This document shows positions 7,470-15,120 of a DNA stretch of 40,288 nucleotides, piece by piece. The stretch spans positions 1-40,288 of the forward strand of contig NZ_VDMR01000007.1 in NCBI RefSeq assembly GCF_006346315.1, written 5' to 3'. Made by a program: the position numbers and the translations under genes. The notes under the pieces were generated by a model, which searched no databases, was not told where the DNA came from, and saw only the letters and a program-made list of their open reading frames with translations. Positions within the stretch are counted from its first letter, which is position 1, and every line of letters starts with the position of its first letter. Source of the DNA: Nocardioides litoris. Its GTDB lineage: Bacteria > Actinomycetota > Actinomycetes > Propionibacteriales > Nocardioidaceae.

Positions 7470-8437
7470 CCCCCGCCGTCCAGCGCGGCCAGCAGGCTCG
7501 CCGCGTCGACCGAGCGCGGCGGGCCCTGCCGGCGGACGAGGTCGTTGACGGTGCGCCGGGCCCGCTCGTTGGCCGGGGCGGGTACGCCGTGGAGCCGGCC
7601 GAGCAGGACGACCTCGCCGTTGAGGTGGTCGGCCTCGACGTCGCCGGTGCCGCGCTGCACCGACTGCCACGACGACGACCCGACGCCCTCGCGGTCGACC
7701 AGCGGGCGCAGCAGCTGCCCGCGGCGGGCCAGGTCGTCGTCCTGGCTGGTGACGGCGACGCCGGCAGCGGCCAGCACCTGCTCGCCCTCGGCCCGGCAGC
7801 GGCGCACCAGCTCCTGAGCGGCGTCGCCGGGCGTGCAGGCGGCGTCGACGGCGTTGCCGAGGTTCATCAGCAGCTTGCGGTGCTTCCAGGCCATCGCGTC
7901 GGGCCGGGGCACGCTCTCGAAGCCGGCCGTCACGAGGTCGGCCGAGACGGCCAGGTCGACGTCGTCGACGCCCGTGGGGTAGCGGCCGATGTCGAGGAGC
8001 CCGGGCCGGCCGGCGGAGTGGACGGTGACGCGGCCGGGCTCGAGGTGGCTGGCGGGCATCATCACCGTGACGGCGTGGACGTGCTCGACGTGGCGCAGCA
8101 GCGTGCGCTCGTTGGCGACGCCGTTCTGCAGCGAGACCACGGGCGTCGACGGTGCGAGGTGGGGGAGCAGGTCGGCCAGCGCGGCCGCGGTCTGCTGCGA
8201 CTTCACCGCGAGCAGCACGACCGTCTCGTCGTCCCAGCGGGCCTCGCCCGGGTGGCCCACGGCGGGCACGTCGAGCACCTCCTCGGCGTCCGCGCCGACC
8301 GTGAGCCGGAGCCCCTCGTCGCGCAGCACCTCGAGGTGGTCGCCCCGGGCCACGAGCGTGGTGTCGACCCCCGCCCGGTGCAGCAGCCCGCCCACGCCGC
8401 CGCCGATGGCGCCGGCCCCGATCACGACGTACCTCAC
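7451..8437 (-). CDS. Ketopantoate reductase family protein
   Basis: A 328-residue protein with an N-terminal Rossmann motif GAGAIGGGVGGLLHRAG (residues 8-24) binding NADPH. The conserved LAVKSQQTAAAL and SLQNGV stretches follow, then a C-terminal helical domain containing MAWKHRKLLMNLGNAVDAAC, the catalytic Lys and substrate Asn region. PanE/ApbA enzymes reduce 2-dehydropantoate to pantoate, but the family includes paralogues with other substrates and this gene is not in a pan operon, so no symbol is given. The GTG start at 8437 is divergent from ispH, 40 bp away. A -10-like TAGACA lies 6 bases before it. Confidence 0.82.
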   Translation of the reverse strand: MRYVVIGAGAIGGGVGGLLHRAGVDTTLVARGDHLEVLRDEGLRLTVGADAEEVLDVPAVGHPGEARWDDETVVLLAVKSQQTAAALADLLPHLAPSTPVVSLQNGVANERTLLRHVEHVHAVTVMMPASHLEPGRVTVHSAGRPGLLDIGRYPTGVDDVDLAVSADLVTAGFESVPRPDAMAWKHRKLLMNLGNAVDAACTPGDAAQELVRRCRAEGEQVLAAAGVAVTSQDDDLARRGQLLRPLVDREGVGSSSWQSVQRGTGDVEADHLNGEVVLLGRLHGVPAPANERARRTVNDLVRRQGPPRSVDAASLLAALDGGGQSARS

Positions 8438-8443
8438 GAATCC

Positions 8444-8470
8444 TGTCTACCAGCGGCCCGTCCGTAGACT
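8444..8470. promoter_or_regulatory. Divergent, probably leaderless promoters of the panE-like gene and ispH
   Basis: On the + strand TAGACT (8465-8470) is 7 bases before the ispH ATG. On the - strand TAGACA (complement of 8444-8449) is 6 bases before the GTG of the panE-like gene. These distances would place transcription starts at the start codons. The + strand element CCGTAGACTCG is repeated exactly before ychF. Confidence 0.5.
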
Positions 8471-8477
8471 CGGACCC

Positions 8478-9503
8478 ATGAGCACCGACGTCGGCATGCC
8501 CCCGGTCCTGACGCCCGAGGAGGCCGAGAAGGCCGTGCTGCTGGCCGCACCGCGCGGCTACTGCGCCGGCGTCGACCGCGCCGTCGTCACGGTGGAGAAG
8601 GCGCTCGACCTGTACGGCGCCCCGGTCTACGTGCGCAAGCAGATCGTGCACAACAAGCACGTCGTGGCCGACCTCGAGTCGCGCGGCGCGATCTTCGTCG
8701 AGGAGGTCGAGGAGGTGCCGGCCGGCGCGACGGTGGTCTTCTCCGCCCACGGCGTCTCGCCCGAGGTGCACCGCCAGGCCGCCGAGCGCGACCTCAAGAC
8801 GATCGACGCGACGTGCCCGCTGGTGACCAAGGTCCACCACGAGGCCAAGCGCTTCGCCGCCGAGGACTACGACATCCTCCTCATCGGCCACGAGGGCCAC
8901 GAGGAGGTCGAGGGCACTGCCGGCGAGGCACCCGACCACATCCAGCTCGTGCAGGGCCCCGAGGACGTGCCCGGCATCGTGGTGCGCGACCCCGCCCGCG
9001 TCTCCTGGCTCTCCCAGACCACGCTGTCGGTCGACGAGACGCTGGCCACCGTGGCCGCGATCCGCGAGCGCTTCCCGCTGCTCATCGACCCGCCCAGCGA
9101 CGACATCTGCTACGCCACCCAGAACCGCCAGCTCGCGGTGCGCGAGATCTCCGGCGACGCCGACCTGGTGATCGTGGTCGGCTCGGCCAACTCCTCCAAC
9201 TCCGTCCGCCTCGTCGAGGTCGCCCTCGACGCCGGCGCCAAGGCCTCCTACCGCGTCGACGACGTCTCCGAGGTCGACGAGGCCTGGCTCGAGGGCGTCT
9301 CCACCGTCTCGGTCACCTCCGGCGCCTCGGTGCCCGAGTCGCTCGTCGAGGGCGTGCTCGACTTCCTCGCCGAGCGCGGCTACCCCGAGGCCCGGGCCGT
9401 CCACTCCGCCGAGGAATCGCTCGTCTTCGCGCTGCCCAAGGAGCTCCGCCGCGACCTGAAGGCCGCCGAGCAGCAGCGAGCGAGGGACGAGCTCGACGCG
9501 TAG
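8478..9503 (+). CDS. ispH: 4-hydroxy-3-methylbut-2-enyl diphosphate reductase
   Basis: A 341-residue IspH (LytB). The three iron-sulfur cysteines are visible: Cys29 in APRGYCAGVDRA, Cys113 in IDATCPLVTKVHHEA, and Cys211 in PPSDDICYATQNRQ. The substrate-binding His residues are in VRKQIVHNKHVV and FSAHGVSPEV, and the catalytic Glu is in GHEGHEEVEGTAGE. It makes IPP and DMAPP in the last step of the MEP isoprenoid pathway. ATG 8478 is chosen because TAGACT lies 7 bases upstream, a leaderless arrangement; longer frames upstream are antisense to the panE-like gene. It is monocistronic here, convergent with gtrA. Confidence 0.97.
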   Translation: MSTDVGMPPVLTPEEAEKAVLLAAPRGYCAGVDRAVVTVEKALDLYGAPVYVRKQIVHNKHVVADLESRGAIFVEEVEEVPAGATVVFSAHGVSPEVHRQAAERDLKTIDATCPLVTKVHHEAKRFAAEDYDILLIGHEGHEEVEGTAGEAPDHIQLVQGPEDVPGIVVRDPARVSWLSQTTLSVDETLATVAAIRERFPLLIDPPSDDICYATQNRQLAVREISGDADLVIVVGSANSSNSVRLVEVALDAGAKASYRVDDVSEVDEAWLEGVSTVSVTSGASVPESLVEGVLDFLAERGYPEARAVHSAEESLVFALPKELRRDLKAAEQQRARDELDA

Positions 9504-9546
9504 CTCGACGGGCGAGCGCGTCGGGGCACGAGCCGGCCCCTCCTGG

Positions 9547-9960
9547 TCACCGGGCGGGGGTGACCGGGGAGACCCGGCGCCACACGACGTACCGGTAGGC
9601 GAGGAAGTTCAGGACGAACGAGGCGCCGATGGCCAGGACCTTGACGACCAGGATCGGGTCGACCACGGCGTCGAGGGCGTGGATGACCAGTGGCTGCACG
9701 AGCCACATCACCGTGCCGGTGGTGGCCAGGAACAGCAGCGCGTGGCGCAGGGTGAGGCGGCCGGCCCCGAAGGTGAACAGGCCGTTGACCACGAAGCTGG
9801 AGGTCATCCCGGCGCTGGTCGAGACGAAGTTGGCCAGCACGATGCCCAGGTCGTCGTGCAGCAGCAGGAACAGGCCGAGGTCGAGGAGCGTGTTGACGAC
9901 CCCGACGCCGGCGAAGCGGACGAGCGCGACCGCCTCCGGGCCGCGCAGCGAGGGCCTCAG
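9547..9960 (-). CDS. GtrA-family membrane protein
   Basis: About 137 residues with four predicted membrane segments: LVRFAGVGVVNTLLDLGLFLLL, LANFVSTSAGMTSSFVVNGLFTF, LFLATTGTVMWLVQPLVIHAL, and ILVVKVLAIGASFVLNFLAYRYVVW. This is the GtrA pattern; such proteins are thought to help flip polyprenyl-linked sugars across the membrane. No ATG, GTG or TTG occurs in frame at the right place; the best start is CTG at 9960, which overlaps the stop of the glycosyltransferase as CTGA. The N-terminus is therefore uncertain. It forms a two-gene unit with the upstream GT2 gene. Confidence 0.85.
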   Translation of the reverse strand: MRPSLRGPEAVALVRFAGVGVVNTLLDLGLFLLLHDDLGIVLANFVSTSAGMTSSFVVNGLFTFGAGRLTLRHALLFLATTGTVMWLVQPLVIHALDAVVDPILVVKVLAIGASFVLNFLAYRYVVWRRVSPVTPAR

Positions 9961-10940
9961 CCCCGGCTCCCGCGGGCGGTGAGGGCCAGGGCGTACAGCG
10001 GACGGTCCTTGGCCTCGACGTACACGCGGCCGAGGTAGGTGCCGATGACGCCCATCATGATCAGCTGCAGGCCGCTGAGCAGGAACATGCCGACACCGAG
10101 GAACGCCCAGCCGGGCACCGACTCCTCCGGCCGGAACAGGCGTACGCCGAGCACGTAGACCGCGAGCAGCAGCGAGAAGGCCGAGATGGCGAACCCGAGC
10201 CGCGAGATCCAGCGCAGCGGCGCGGTGGAGAACCCGACGATGCCGCTGGCGGCGAAGCGGATCATCTTGGCGAGCGGGTAGCCGGTCTCGCCGGCGAAGC
10301 GCGGGTCGCGGTCGAAGAGCAGCGCCTCCTGCCGGAACCCGACGTGGGCCACGATGCCCCGCAGGAAGCGGTCCTGCTCCCGGTACTGCGAGACCGCGGC
10401 GACGACCTTGCGGTCCATGAGCCGGAAGTCGCCGACGTTGCGGGGGATCTCGGTGTCGGCCATCCGGTCGAGCAGCCAGTAGAAGCCCCACGCGGTGGCG
10501 CGCTTGAAGCGGGAGTCCTGGCGGCTGCGCCGCTGGGCGAAGACCACGTCGGCCCCGGCCTCCCACATCTCCAGCATCTGCAGGCTGACCTGCGGCGGGT
10601 CCTGCAGGTCGGTGTCCATCACGATGACGGCGTCGGCGGCGCCGGCGGCGTCCATGCCGGCGGTGACCGCGATCTGATGGCCGAAGTTGCGCGAGAAGCT
10701 GAGCACCGTCACCCGGTCGTCGTCGCCGCGCAGCTTGAGCAGCCGCTCGAGGGAGTCGTCGGAGCTGCCGTCGTCGACGTAGCAGAACTCGAGGTCGAGG
10801 TCGGGGCGGGCGGCGGTGGCCTCGACCAGGGCGGCGTGGAAGGTCTCGATGCCCTCGCCCTCGTCGTAGACCGGCAGCACGTAGGTGACGAGGGGGCGCG
10901 AGCGCGTCGCCTCGTCGGGAGCGTGGTCGTCGTCGGCCAC
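9957..10940 (-). CDS. Family 2 glycosyltransferase (GtrB/DPM1-like, membrane-anchored)
   Basis: A 327-residue protein with a GT-A domain: VTYVLPVYDEGEGIETFHAAL (about 19-39), FCYVDDGSSDDSLERLL, the metal-binding VIVMDTDLQDPPQ (about 108-120), and FRLMDRKVVAAVSQY. Two C-terminal membrane segments follow at about 245-270 and 280-305. This is the layout of transferases that load glucose or a similar sugar onto polyprenyl phosphate for cell-envelope glycosylation. The GTG start has AGAGGA 8 bases upstream. The neighbouring GtrA protein supports the lipid-linked sugar role; the actual sugar is unknown. Confidence 0.88.
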   Translation of the reverse strand: MADDDHAPDEATRSRPLVTYVLPVYDEGEGIETFHAALVEATAARPDLDLEFCYVDDGSSDDSLERLLKLRGDDDRVTVLSFSRNFGHQIAVTAGMDAAGAADAVIVMDTDLQDPPQVSLQMLEMWEAGADVVFAQRRSRQDSRFKRATAWGFYWLLDRMADTEIPRNVGDFRLMDRKVVAAVSQYREQDRFLRGIVAHVGFRQEALLFDRDPRFAGETGYPLAKMIRFAASGIVGFSTAPLRWISRLGFAISAFSLLLAVYVLGVRLFRPEESVPGWAFLGVGMFLLSGLQLIMMGVIGTYLGRVYVEAKDRPLYALALTARGSRG

Positions 10941-11098
10941 GGTGCGGTCCTCTCGGTGGGCGGCAGGGACGGTGGTGCGGGGTCCTTGCTACCGGGCCTG
11001 CCCGGCGGGATCACTGTGCCCCACCTGGGTGGACGCTGGGAATCCGGCGCACCCGGAAGGAGCGAGCGCGCGTCGACGGCGAGGGGGAGGATGGGGCC

Positions 11099-11719
11099 AT
11101 GGCCCGGTACGTCGACATCCACCCCGACAACCCCCAGCCGCGGCTGGTGCAGCAGGTCGTCGACGCCCTGCAGGACGACGCACTCATCGCCTACCCGACC
11201 GACTCCGGCTACGCGCTCGGCTCCCGGATCGGCAACCGCGACGGACGCGACCGGATCCTGCGCATCCGCGGCCTGGACGAGCGGCACCACTTCACCCTGG
11301 TCTGCAAGGACTTCAGCCAGCTCGGGCAGCTCGTCCACGTCGACAACGCGGCGTTCCGCTCGATCCGGTCGGCGACCCCGGGCCCCTACACGTTCATCCT
11401 CCCGGCGATGCCGGAGGTGCCCAAGCGGCTGCTGCACCCGAAGAAGAAGACCGTCGGCGTGCGGATCCCGGACCACACGTTCGTCCGCGAGCTGCTCCAT
11501 GCGCTCGGCGAGCCGCTGCTCAGCAGCTCGCTGATCCTGCCCGGCGAGACCGAGCCGCGCACGATGGGCTGGGAGGTCAAGGAGGAGCTCGACCACCAGG
11601 TCGACCTCGTCGTCGAGGCCGGCGAGACCGGGGACGAGCCGACCACCGTGGTCGACTGGTCCTCCGGTGCTCCCGAGGTCGTGCGCCGCGGCGCGGGTGA
11701 CCCCGACCGGTTCGGATGA
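11099..11719 (+). CDS. YciO/TsaC-type (YrdC-like) protein
   Basis: A 206-residue protein with the YrdC fold. It tracks YciO closely: DALIAYPTDSGYALGSRIGN (about 27-46), ILRIRGLDERHHFTLVCKDFS, VDNAAFRSIRSATPGPYTFIL, VPKRLLHPKKKTVGVRIP, LGEPLLSSSLILPG and PTTVVDWSSGAPEVVRRGAGD. YrdC-domain enzymes make threonylcarbamoyl-AMP for the tRNA t6A modification. YciO-type paralogues share the fold but their activity is less settled. GGGGAGGATGGGG precedes the ATG by a few bases. The gene is convergent with the 60-residue membrane protein. Confidence 0.87.
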   Translation: MARYVDIHPDNPQPRLVQQVVDALQDDALIAYPTDSGYALGSRIGNRDGRDRILRIRGLDERHHFTLVCKDFSQLGQLVHVDNAAFRSIRSATPGPYTFILPAMPEVPKRLLHPKKKTVGVRIPDHTFVRELLHALGEPLLSSSLILPGETEPRTMGWEVKEELDHQVDLVVEAGETGDEPTTVVDWSSGAPEVVRRGAGDPDRFG

Positions 11720-11726
11720 GCCGCGC

Positions 11727-11909
11727 TCAGGAGGCCGGGGTCGGCTCGCGGTCCTCGGTGCGGGCCGCCTCGGCGTCCTCGCGCGCCTCCCGGCGCCGGA
11801 CGAGGACGATGGTCACCGCGAGGCCGACGAACGGCCCGATGGCGAGCAGCAGGAACAGCACCCACTCGTAGGTGTGGAAGGCCCCGAGGTGGAGCGGCAC
11901 GGCGCTCAC
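11727..11909 (-). CDS. Small single-pass membrane protein
   Basis: A 60-residue protein, start GTG 11909, which overlaps the stop of the upstream membrane protein as GTGA. It has a short N-terminus, one hydrophobic segment (about residues 16-37, WVLFLLLAIGPFVGLAVTIVLV), then a charged Arg/Glu-rich cytoplasmic tail. The tight coupling suggests it is a subunit or accessory of the 622-residue protein. I do not recognise its family. Confidence 0.7.
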   Translation of the reverse strand: MSAVPLHLGAFHTYEWVLFLLLAIGPFVGLAVTIVLVRRREAREDAEAARTEDREPTPAS

Positions 11910-13774
11910 ACCGGCTCCTTGTACGAGGGGGCCGGGTCGTCGGCCGGGTCGTCGAGGCGCGCCGCGCCGCCGAGGCGGTCCCAGCGGCTCACGCCCCAGC
12001 CGAGGGCGAGGACCAGCACGACCGAGCAGGCGAGGACGACGAGGCCGGCCACGGTCCACAGCCACATCGCCACGTCGTCCTTGAGCTCGCGCTGCAGGAT
12101 CTTCTTCTCGTCGCCGAAGGTGCGGGTGTCGTCCTGCGCGGCGAGGACGGGCTCGCCGAGGGCGGGGTCCTCCGGCAGGTAGATCGGCATGGCCGAGAGG
12201 TCGCGGCCGTCGTGCAGCCGCACGAGGGTCTTCCACGTGCCGCCGACGGGGACCGGCTCGGTGGTCTCGAAGACCGTCGGGCTGACCTGGCGCAGCTCCT
12301 CGACGACCAGGCCCTGCTTGGTGCCGCCCTGCCAGGCGGTCACGTCGAGCCAGGTCGCCTCGCCGGCCAGCGGCGGCCGGTCGAACTCCAGGCGCAGCGC
12401 GCTCCTGCCCTCGGGGCCGTCGGTGGGGGCGGCGACGGTGACGTCGGCCTCCAGTCCCGTGGGGCGGGTGATGACGAGGCCGTTGACCACGGCCGCGGTG
12501 ATGCCGAGCAGGCCGAGGCCGAAGACGAGCCGACGGGTCGCCGTACGGGGGAGGCGGCGCTGGAGCCCCCGGGCCAGCAGGGCACCGATGAGGGCGCCGC
12601 AGGTGCCGCCGGTGACGGCCATGGCCGCGCCCTCCCAGGCGATGTCGAGGGTCCAGGGCAGCCGGAAGAAGAGGTTGGTCCACAGGCCCTCGACGGCGAA
12701 GCCGACGGTGCCGATGAGGACGCCGGACACGGTGGCCAGGAGCAGCGGGCGGCGCTCGAGCTTGTGGGCGACGACCTCGACGATGACCGCCTCGGCCAGG
12801 TAGAGCGGCACGGCCGACCACAGGTTGCCCAGCACGGCCGGGCCGACGACGACGGAGACGCCGCCGCGGACCACGAGGTAGAAGCCGACCGTCGCGACCG
12901 CGCCGCCGCGGCCGATCCACAGCCGGGCCGTGACCAGGGCGATGCCCGCGGCGACGGCGATGAGCAGCGGCTGGAGGACGAGGCGGAACTGCGGCACGCC
13001 GAAGTCGAACTCGGCCTGGAAGACCGAGAGGCCGATGAGCAGGCCGCCGGTGATGCCGACGCGCTGCAGCCACTGGCGGCGCAGCAGCGAGCGGGTCGGA
13101 CGGGCGGAGCGGATGACGCCCTCCTCGAAGAGCACGGCCATCGCGATGAGGGACAGGCCCGCGCCGCCGATGAGCATGAGGTGGGTCGGGCCCCAAAGCG
13201 TGACGTCCTGGCCGAAGATGCGGTGCCAGACGTCGTCGAGCGGGAAGCCGAGCAGGGCGTAGCCGCCGGCACCGGTCAGCAGGACGCCGCCGACCGGCAT
13301 CCGCCACTCGCGGGAGACGCGGATCGCGGCCGGGCCGGCCTGGTCGCCGCGGGGGAGCGCGCAGGCCAGCGCCCCGGCGGCGGACAGGCCGTAGAGGCCG
13401 ATGAGGATCGGGTAGTGCGCGGGGTTGGCCAGCGGGCCCTCGTCGCGGCCGACGCTGATGTGCAGGGCGATGTCCCAGTACATGCCGAGCAGCGCGGTGA
13501 TGAGGCTGACCATCGCCACCATCAGCGACAGGCTGGCCCAGCCGGCCACGCCGCGCAGGCCCTCGGTGCGCTCGAGCCGGGCCATGGCCCGGTCGAGCAC
13601 CTGGATGCGGCCGCTGCGGTGGGCGAGCAGCACCCACCCCAGGACGACGCTGACGGCCACCACCGCGGCGGTGGCGCCCAGCGCCTCGGCGAGCGGCGCG
13701 CCGCCGGCGGGGCGCGACTCCACCAACGGCACGGCCGGTGCGATGGTGCTGACGACTCCGCTGGACGATGACAT
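11906..13774 (-). CDS. Polytopic membrane protein of unknown function
   Basis: A 622-residue protein starting MSSSSGVVSTIAP, with ten or more hydrophobic segments over residues 30-450. A periplasmic-like domain (about 450-580, with a possible Ig-like portion ATWLDVTAWQGG) and a final membrane segment (VAGLVVLACSVVLVLALGWG) follow. Conserved-looking polar residues occur inside the membrane part: YWDIALHISVGRDEG, and DDVWHRIFGQDVTLWGPTHLML with His and Asp that could bind a metal. The start at 13774 is preferred over 13810 because a TTACAT -10 lies 6 bases upstream, giving a leaderless mRNA. It is divergent from a MerR regulator. No family assigned. Confidence 0.75.
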   Translation of the reverse strand: MSSSSGVVSTIAPAVPLVESRPAGGAPLAEALGATAAVVAVSVVLGWVLLAHRSGRIQVLDRAMARLERTEGLRGVAGWASLSLMVAMVSLITALLGMYWDIALHISVGRDEGPLANPAHYPILIGLYGLSAAGALACALPRGDQAGPAAIRVSREWRMPVGGVLLTGAGGYALLGFPLDDVWHRIFGQDVTLWGPTHLMLIGGAGLSLIAMAVLFEEGVIRSARPTRSLLRRQWLQRVGITGGLLIGLSVFQAEFDFGVPQFRLVLQPLLIAVAAGIALVTARLWIGRGGAVATVGFYLVVRGGVSVVVGPAVLGNLWSAVPLYLAEAVIVEVVAHKLERRPLLLATVSGVLIGTVGFAVEGLWTNLFFRLPWTLDIAWEGAAMAVTGGTCGALIGALLARGLQRRLPRTATRRLVFGLGLLGITAAVVNGLVITRPTGLEADVTVAAPTDGPEGRSALRLEFDRPPLAGEATWLDVTAWQGGTKQGLVVEELRQVSPTVFETTEPVPVGGTWKTLVRLHDGRDLSAMPIYLPEDPALGEPVLAAQDDTRTFGDEKKILQRELKDDVAMWLWTVAGLVVLACSVVLVLALGWGVSRWDRLGGAARLDDPADDPAPSYKEPV

Positions 13775-13780
13775 GCTCTG

Positions 13781-13810
13781 ATGTAACCGTCCGAGGTGCA
13801 ATCGTGGCAA
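13781..13810 (-). promoter_or_regulatory. Candidate promoter of the polytopic membrane protein gene
   Basis: On the - strand, TTGCCA (complement of 13805-13810), an 18-bp spacer and TTACAT (complement of 13781-13786) lie 6 bases before the ATG at 13774. Spacers longer than 17 bp are typical of MerR-regulated promoters, and the divergent MerR gene starts at 13828. Confidence 0.45.
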
Positions 13811-13827
13811 CCCTCTACGGTGGTGGT

Positions 13828-14628
13828 GTGACGGAGGAGACGTCGGCGGAGGCCGCCAGCGGCCAGGACGGCTTCCCCATCGAGGAGCTGAGCCGGCGCA
13901 CCGGCCTCACCGTGCGCTCGCTGCGCAGCTACCAGACCCGCAAGCTGCTGCCACCGCCCGCCGTGCGCGGGCGCACCGGCTTCTACGACGAGCGGCACGT
14001 GGCCCGGATCGAGCTCATCAAGGACCTGCAGAGCCAGGGCCTGAAGCTGACCAGCATCGCCCGGATGCTCGACGAGCAGGCGGCCTCCGACGCCGACCTG
14101 CTGCACTTCACCCGCACCGTGTCCGACCTGTTCGGCCAGCGCGCGGAGTCGCTGACCTCGGTGGAGGAGCTGATGGAGCGCTTCGCCGTGGGCGGCGACG
14201 AGGCGGGGGCCGTCCTCGACAAGGCGCTCGACCTCGGGCTGCTGCGCGACCTCGGCGACGGCACCGTGGAGGAGGTCAGCCCCCAGCTCCTCGCCGCCGG
14301 CGACCGGGCCATGACCATGCTCGACCTCGACGCCACCGAGCTGCTCGGCACGATCGAGCAGCTGCGCCGCCACGCCGACGCCGTCGCGACGCTCTACCTC
14401 GACCTGTTCCTCGAGCGGGTCTGGACGCCGTTCGTCGAGGCCGGCCAGCCTCCCGAGCGGTGGAGCGAGGTCGAGGGAGCGCTGCGCGACGTGCGCGGCC
14501 TGGCCACCGAGGCGCTGGTGGGCGCCTTCGAGCTGGTCATGTCGACCCGCGTCACCGAGGTGCTCGACCAGCAGCTGGCCCGACCGACCGCGCGCACCCG
14601 CCGGCGGCGGGGGCAGCGCGACCGCTGA
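13828..14628 (+). CDS. MerR-family transcriptional regulator
   Basis: A 266-residue protein with GTG start. The winged HTH lies at about residues 13-85: FPIEELSRRTGLTVRSLRSY, then the wing RGRTGFYDERHVARIELIKDL and LKLTSIARMLDEQ. The long C-terminal part (about 90-260) is helical and has no cysteine-rich metal loop, so the effector is unknown. The start at 13828 is preferred because it places the HTH close to the N-terminus as in the family; the longer frame would begin inside the divergent gene. Likely target: the promoter of the adjacent membrane protein operon. Confidence 0.85.
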   Translation: MTEETSAEAASGQDGFPIEELSRRTGLTVRSLRSYQTRKLLPPPAVRGRTGFYDERHVARIELIKDLQSQGLKLTSIARMLDEQAASDADLLHFTRTVSDLFGQRAESLTSVEELMERFAVGGDEAGAVLDKALDLGLLRDLGDGTVEEVSPQLLAAGDRAMTMLDLDATELLGTIEQLRRHADAVATLYLDLFLERVWTPFVEAGQPPERWSEVEGALRDVRGLATEALVGAFELVMSTRVTEVLDQQLARPTARTRRRRGQRDR

Positions 14629-14645
14629 GCGGCGGTCGGCCGGCG

Positions 14646-14690
14646 AGCGGGTCGGTCAGCGGGCCGGTCAGCGGGTCGGTCAGCGGGCCG
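14646..14690. repeat. 12-bp tandem repeat
   Basis: The unit AGCGGGYCGGTC occurs three times in a row (14646-14681), followed by a partial fourth copy. It spans the space between the MerR gene and the convergent membrane protein gene, reaching its last codons. Confidence 0.7.
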
Positions 14691-15120
14691 CGGCGGCCAG
14701 CTCGAGGTCGAAGGCGCGGGCCTGCGCCACCCGCCGGCGTACGACGAGGACGGCGAGGACCAGCGCGTAGGACAGGACCAGGGTGAGGCTGTGCCGGCCC
14801 AGCCCGGCGAGGACGGCCGACCAGGTGCCCTCGTCGGTGCGGGTGATCGCCTCGGCCCGCGACATGGCCAGCAGCAGGAACGTGGTCAGCATGAGCAGCG
14901 GCGGCAGCACGCCGACGGTGAAGAAGTCCTCGGTGCGCACGGCCAGGGCGAGCGCGACGCACAGCGCGACGAACCCGAGGTCGAAGAGGAACCCGAGCCG
15001 GTCGGTGAGGAGGAGGTCGACCGCGGCCACGGTGAGGGCGAGGGCGACCCCGAGGGCGACGACCTCGCGGCCGGACTCGTGCCCCTCCTCCCAGAGGGTG
15101 CGGGCGGCGGGCAGGCTCAC
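14680..15120 (-). CDS. Small integral membrane protein, DUF6542-like
   Basis: A 146-residue protein with four hydrophobic segments: VVALGVALALTVAAVDLLL, LGFVALCVALALAV, FFTVGVLPPLLMLTTFLLLAM and LTLVLSYALVLAVLVV. A basic stretch and an acidic helix end it. It resembles the actinobacterial DUF6542 proteins by length and topology; that assignment is from memory. Its GTG start overlaps the rmuC stop as GTGA, so it is co-translated with rmuC. No function is known. Confidence 0.65.
   Translation of the reverse strand: MSLPAARTLWEEGHESGREVVALGVALALTVAAVDLLLTDRLGFLFDLGFVALCVALALAVRTEDFFTVGVLPPLLMLTTFLLLAMSRAEAITRTDEGTWSAVLAGLGRHSLTLVLSYALVLAVLVVRRRVAQARAFDLELAAAAR

Noticed and set aside
6033..9404. 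1123-codon open frame on the - strand
   Set aside because: A GC-rich shadow antisense to the membrane protein gene and ispH; only the 7451-8437 gene on that strand has real family motifs.
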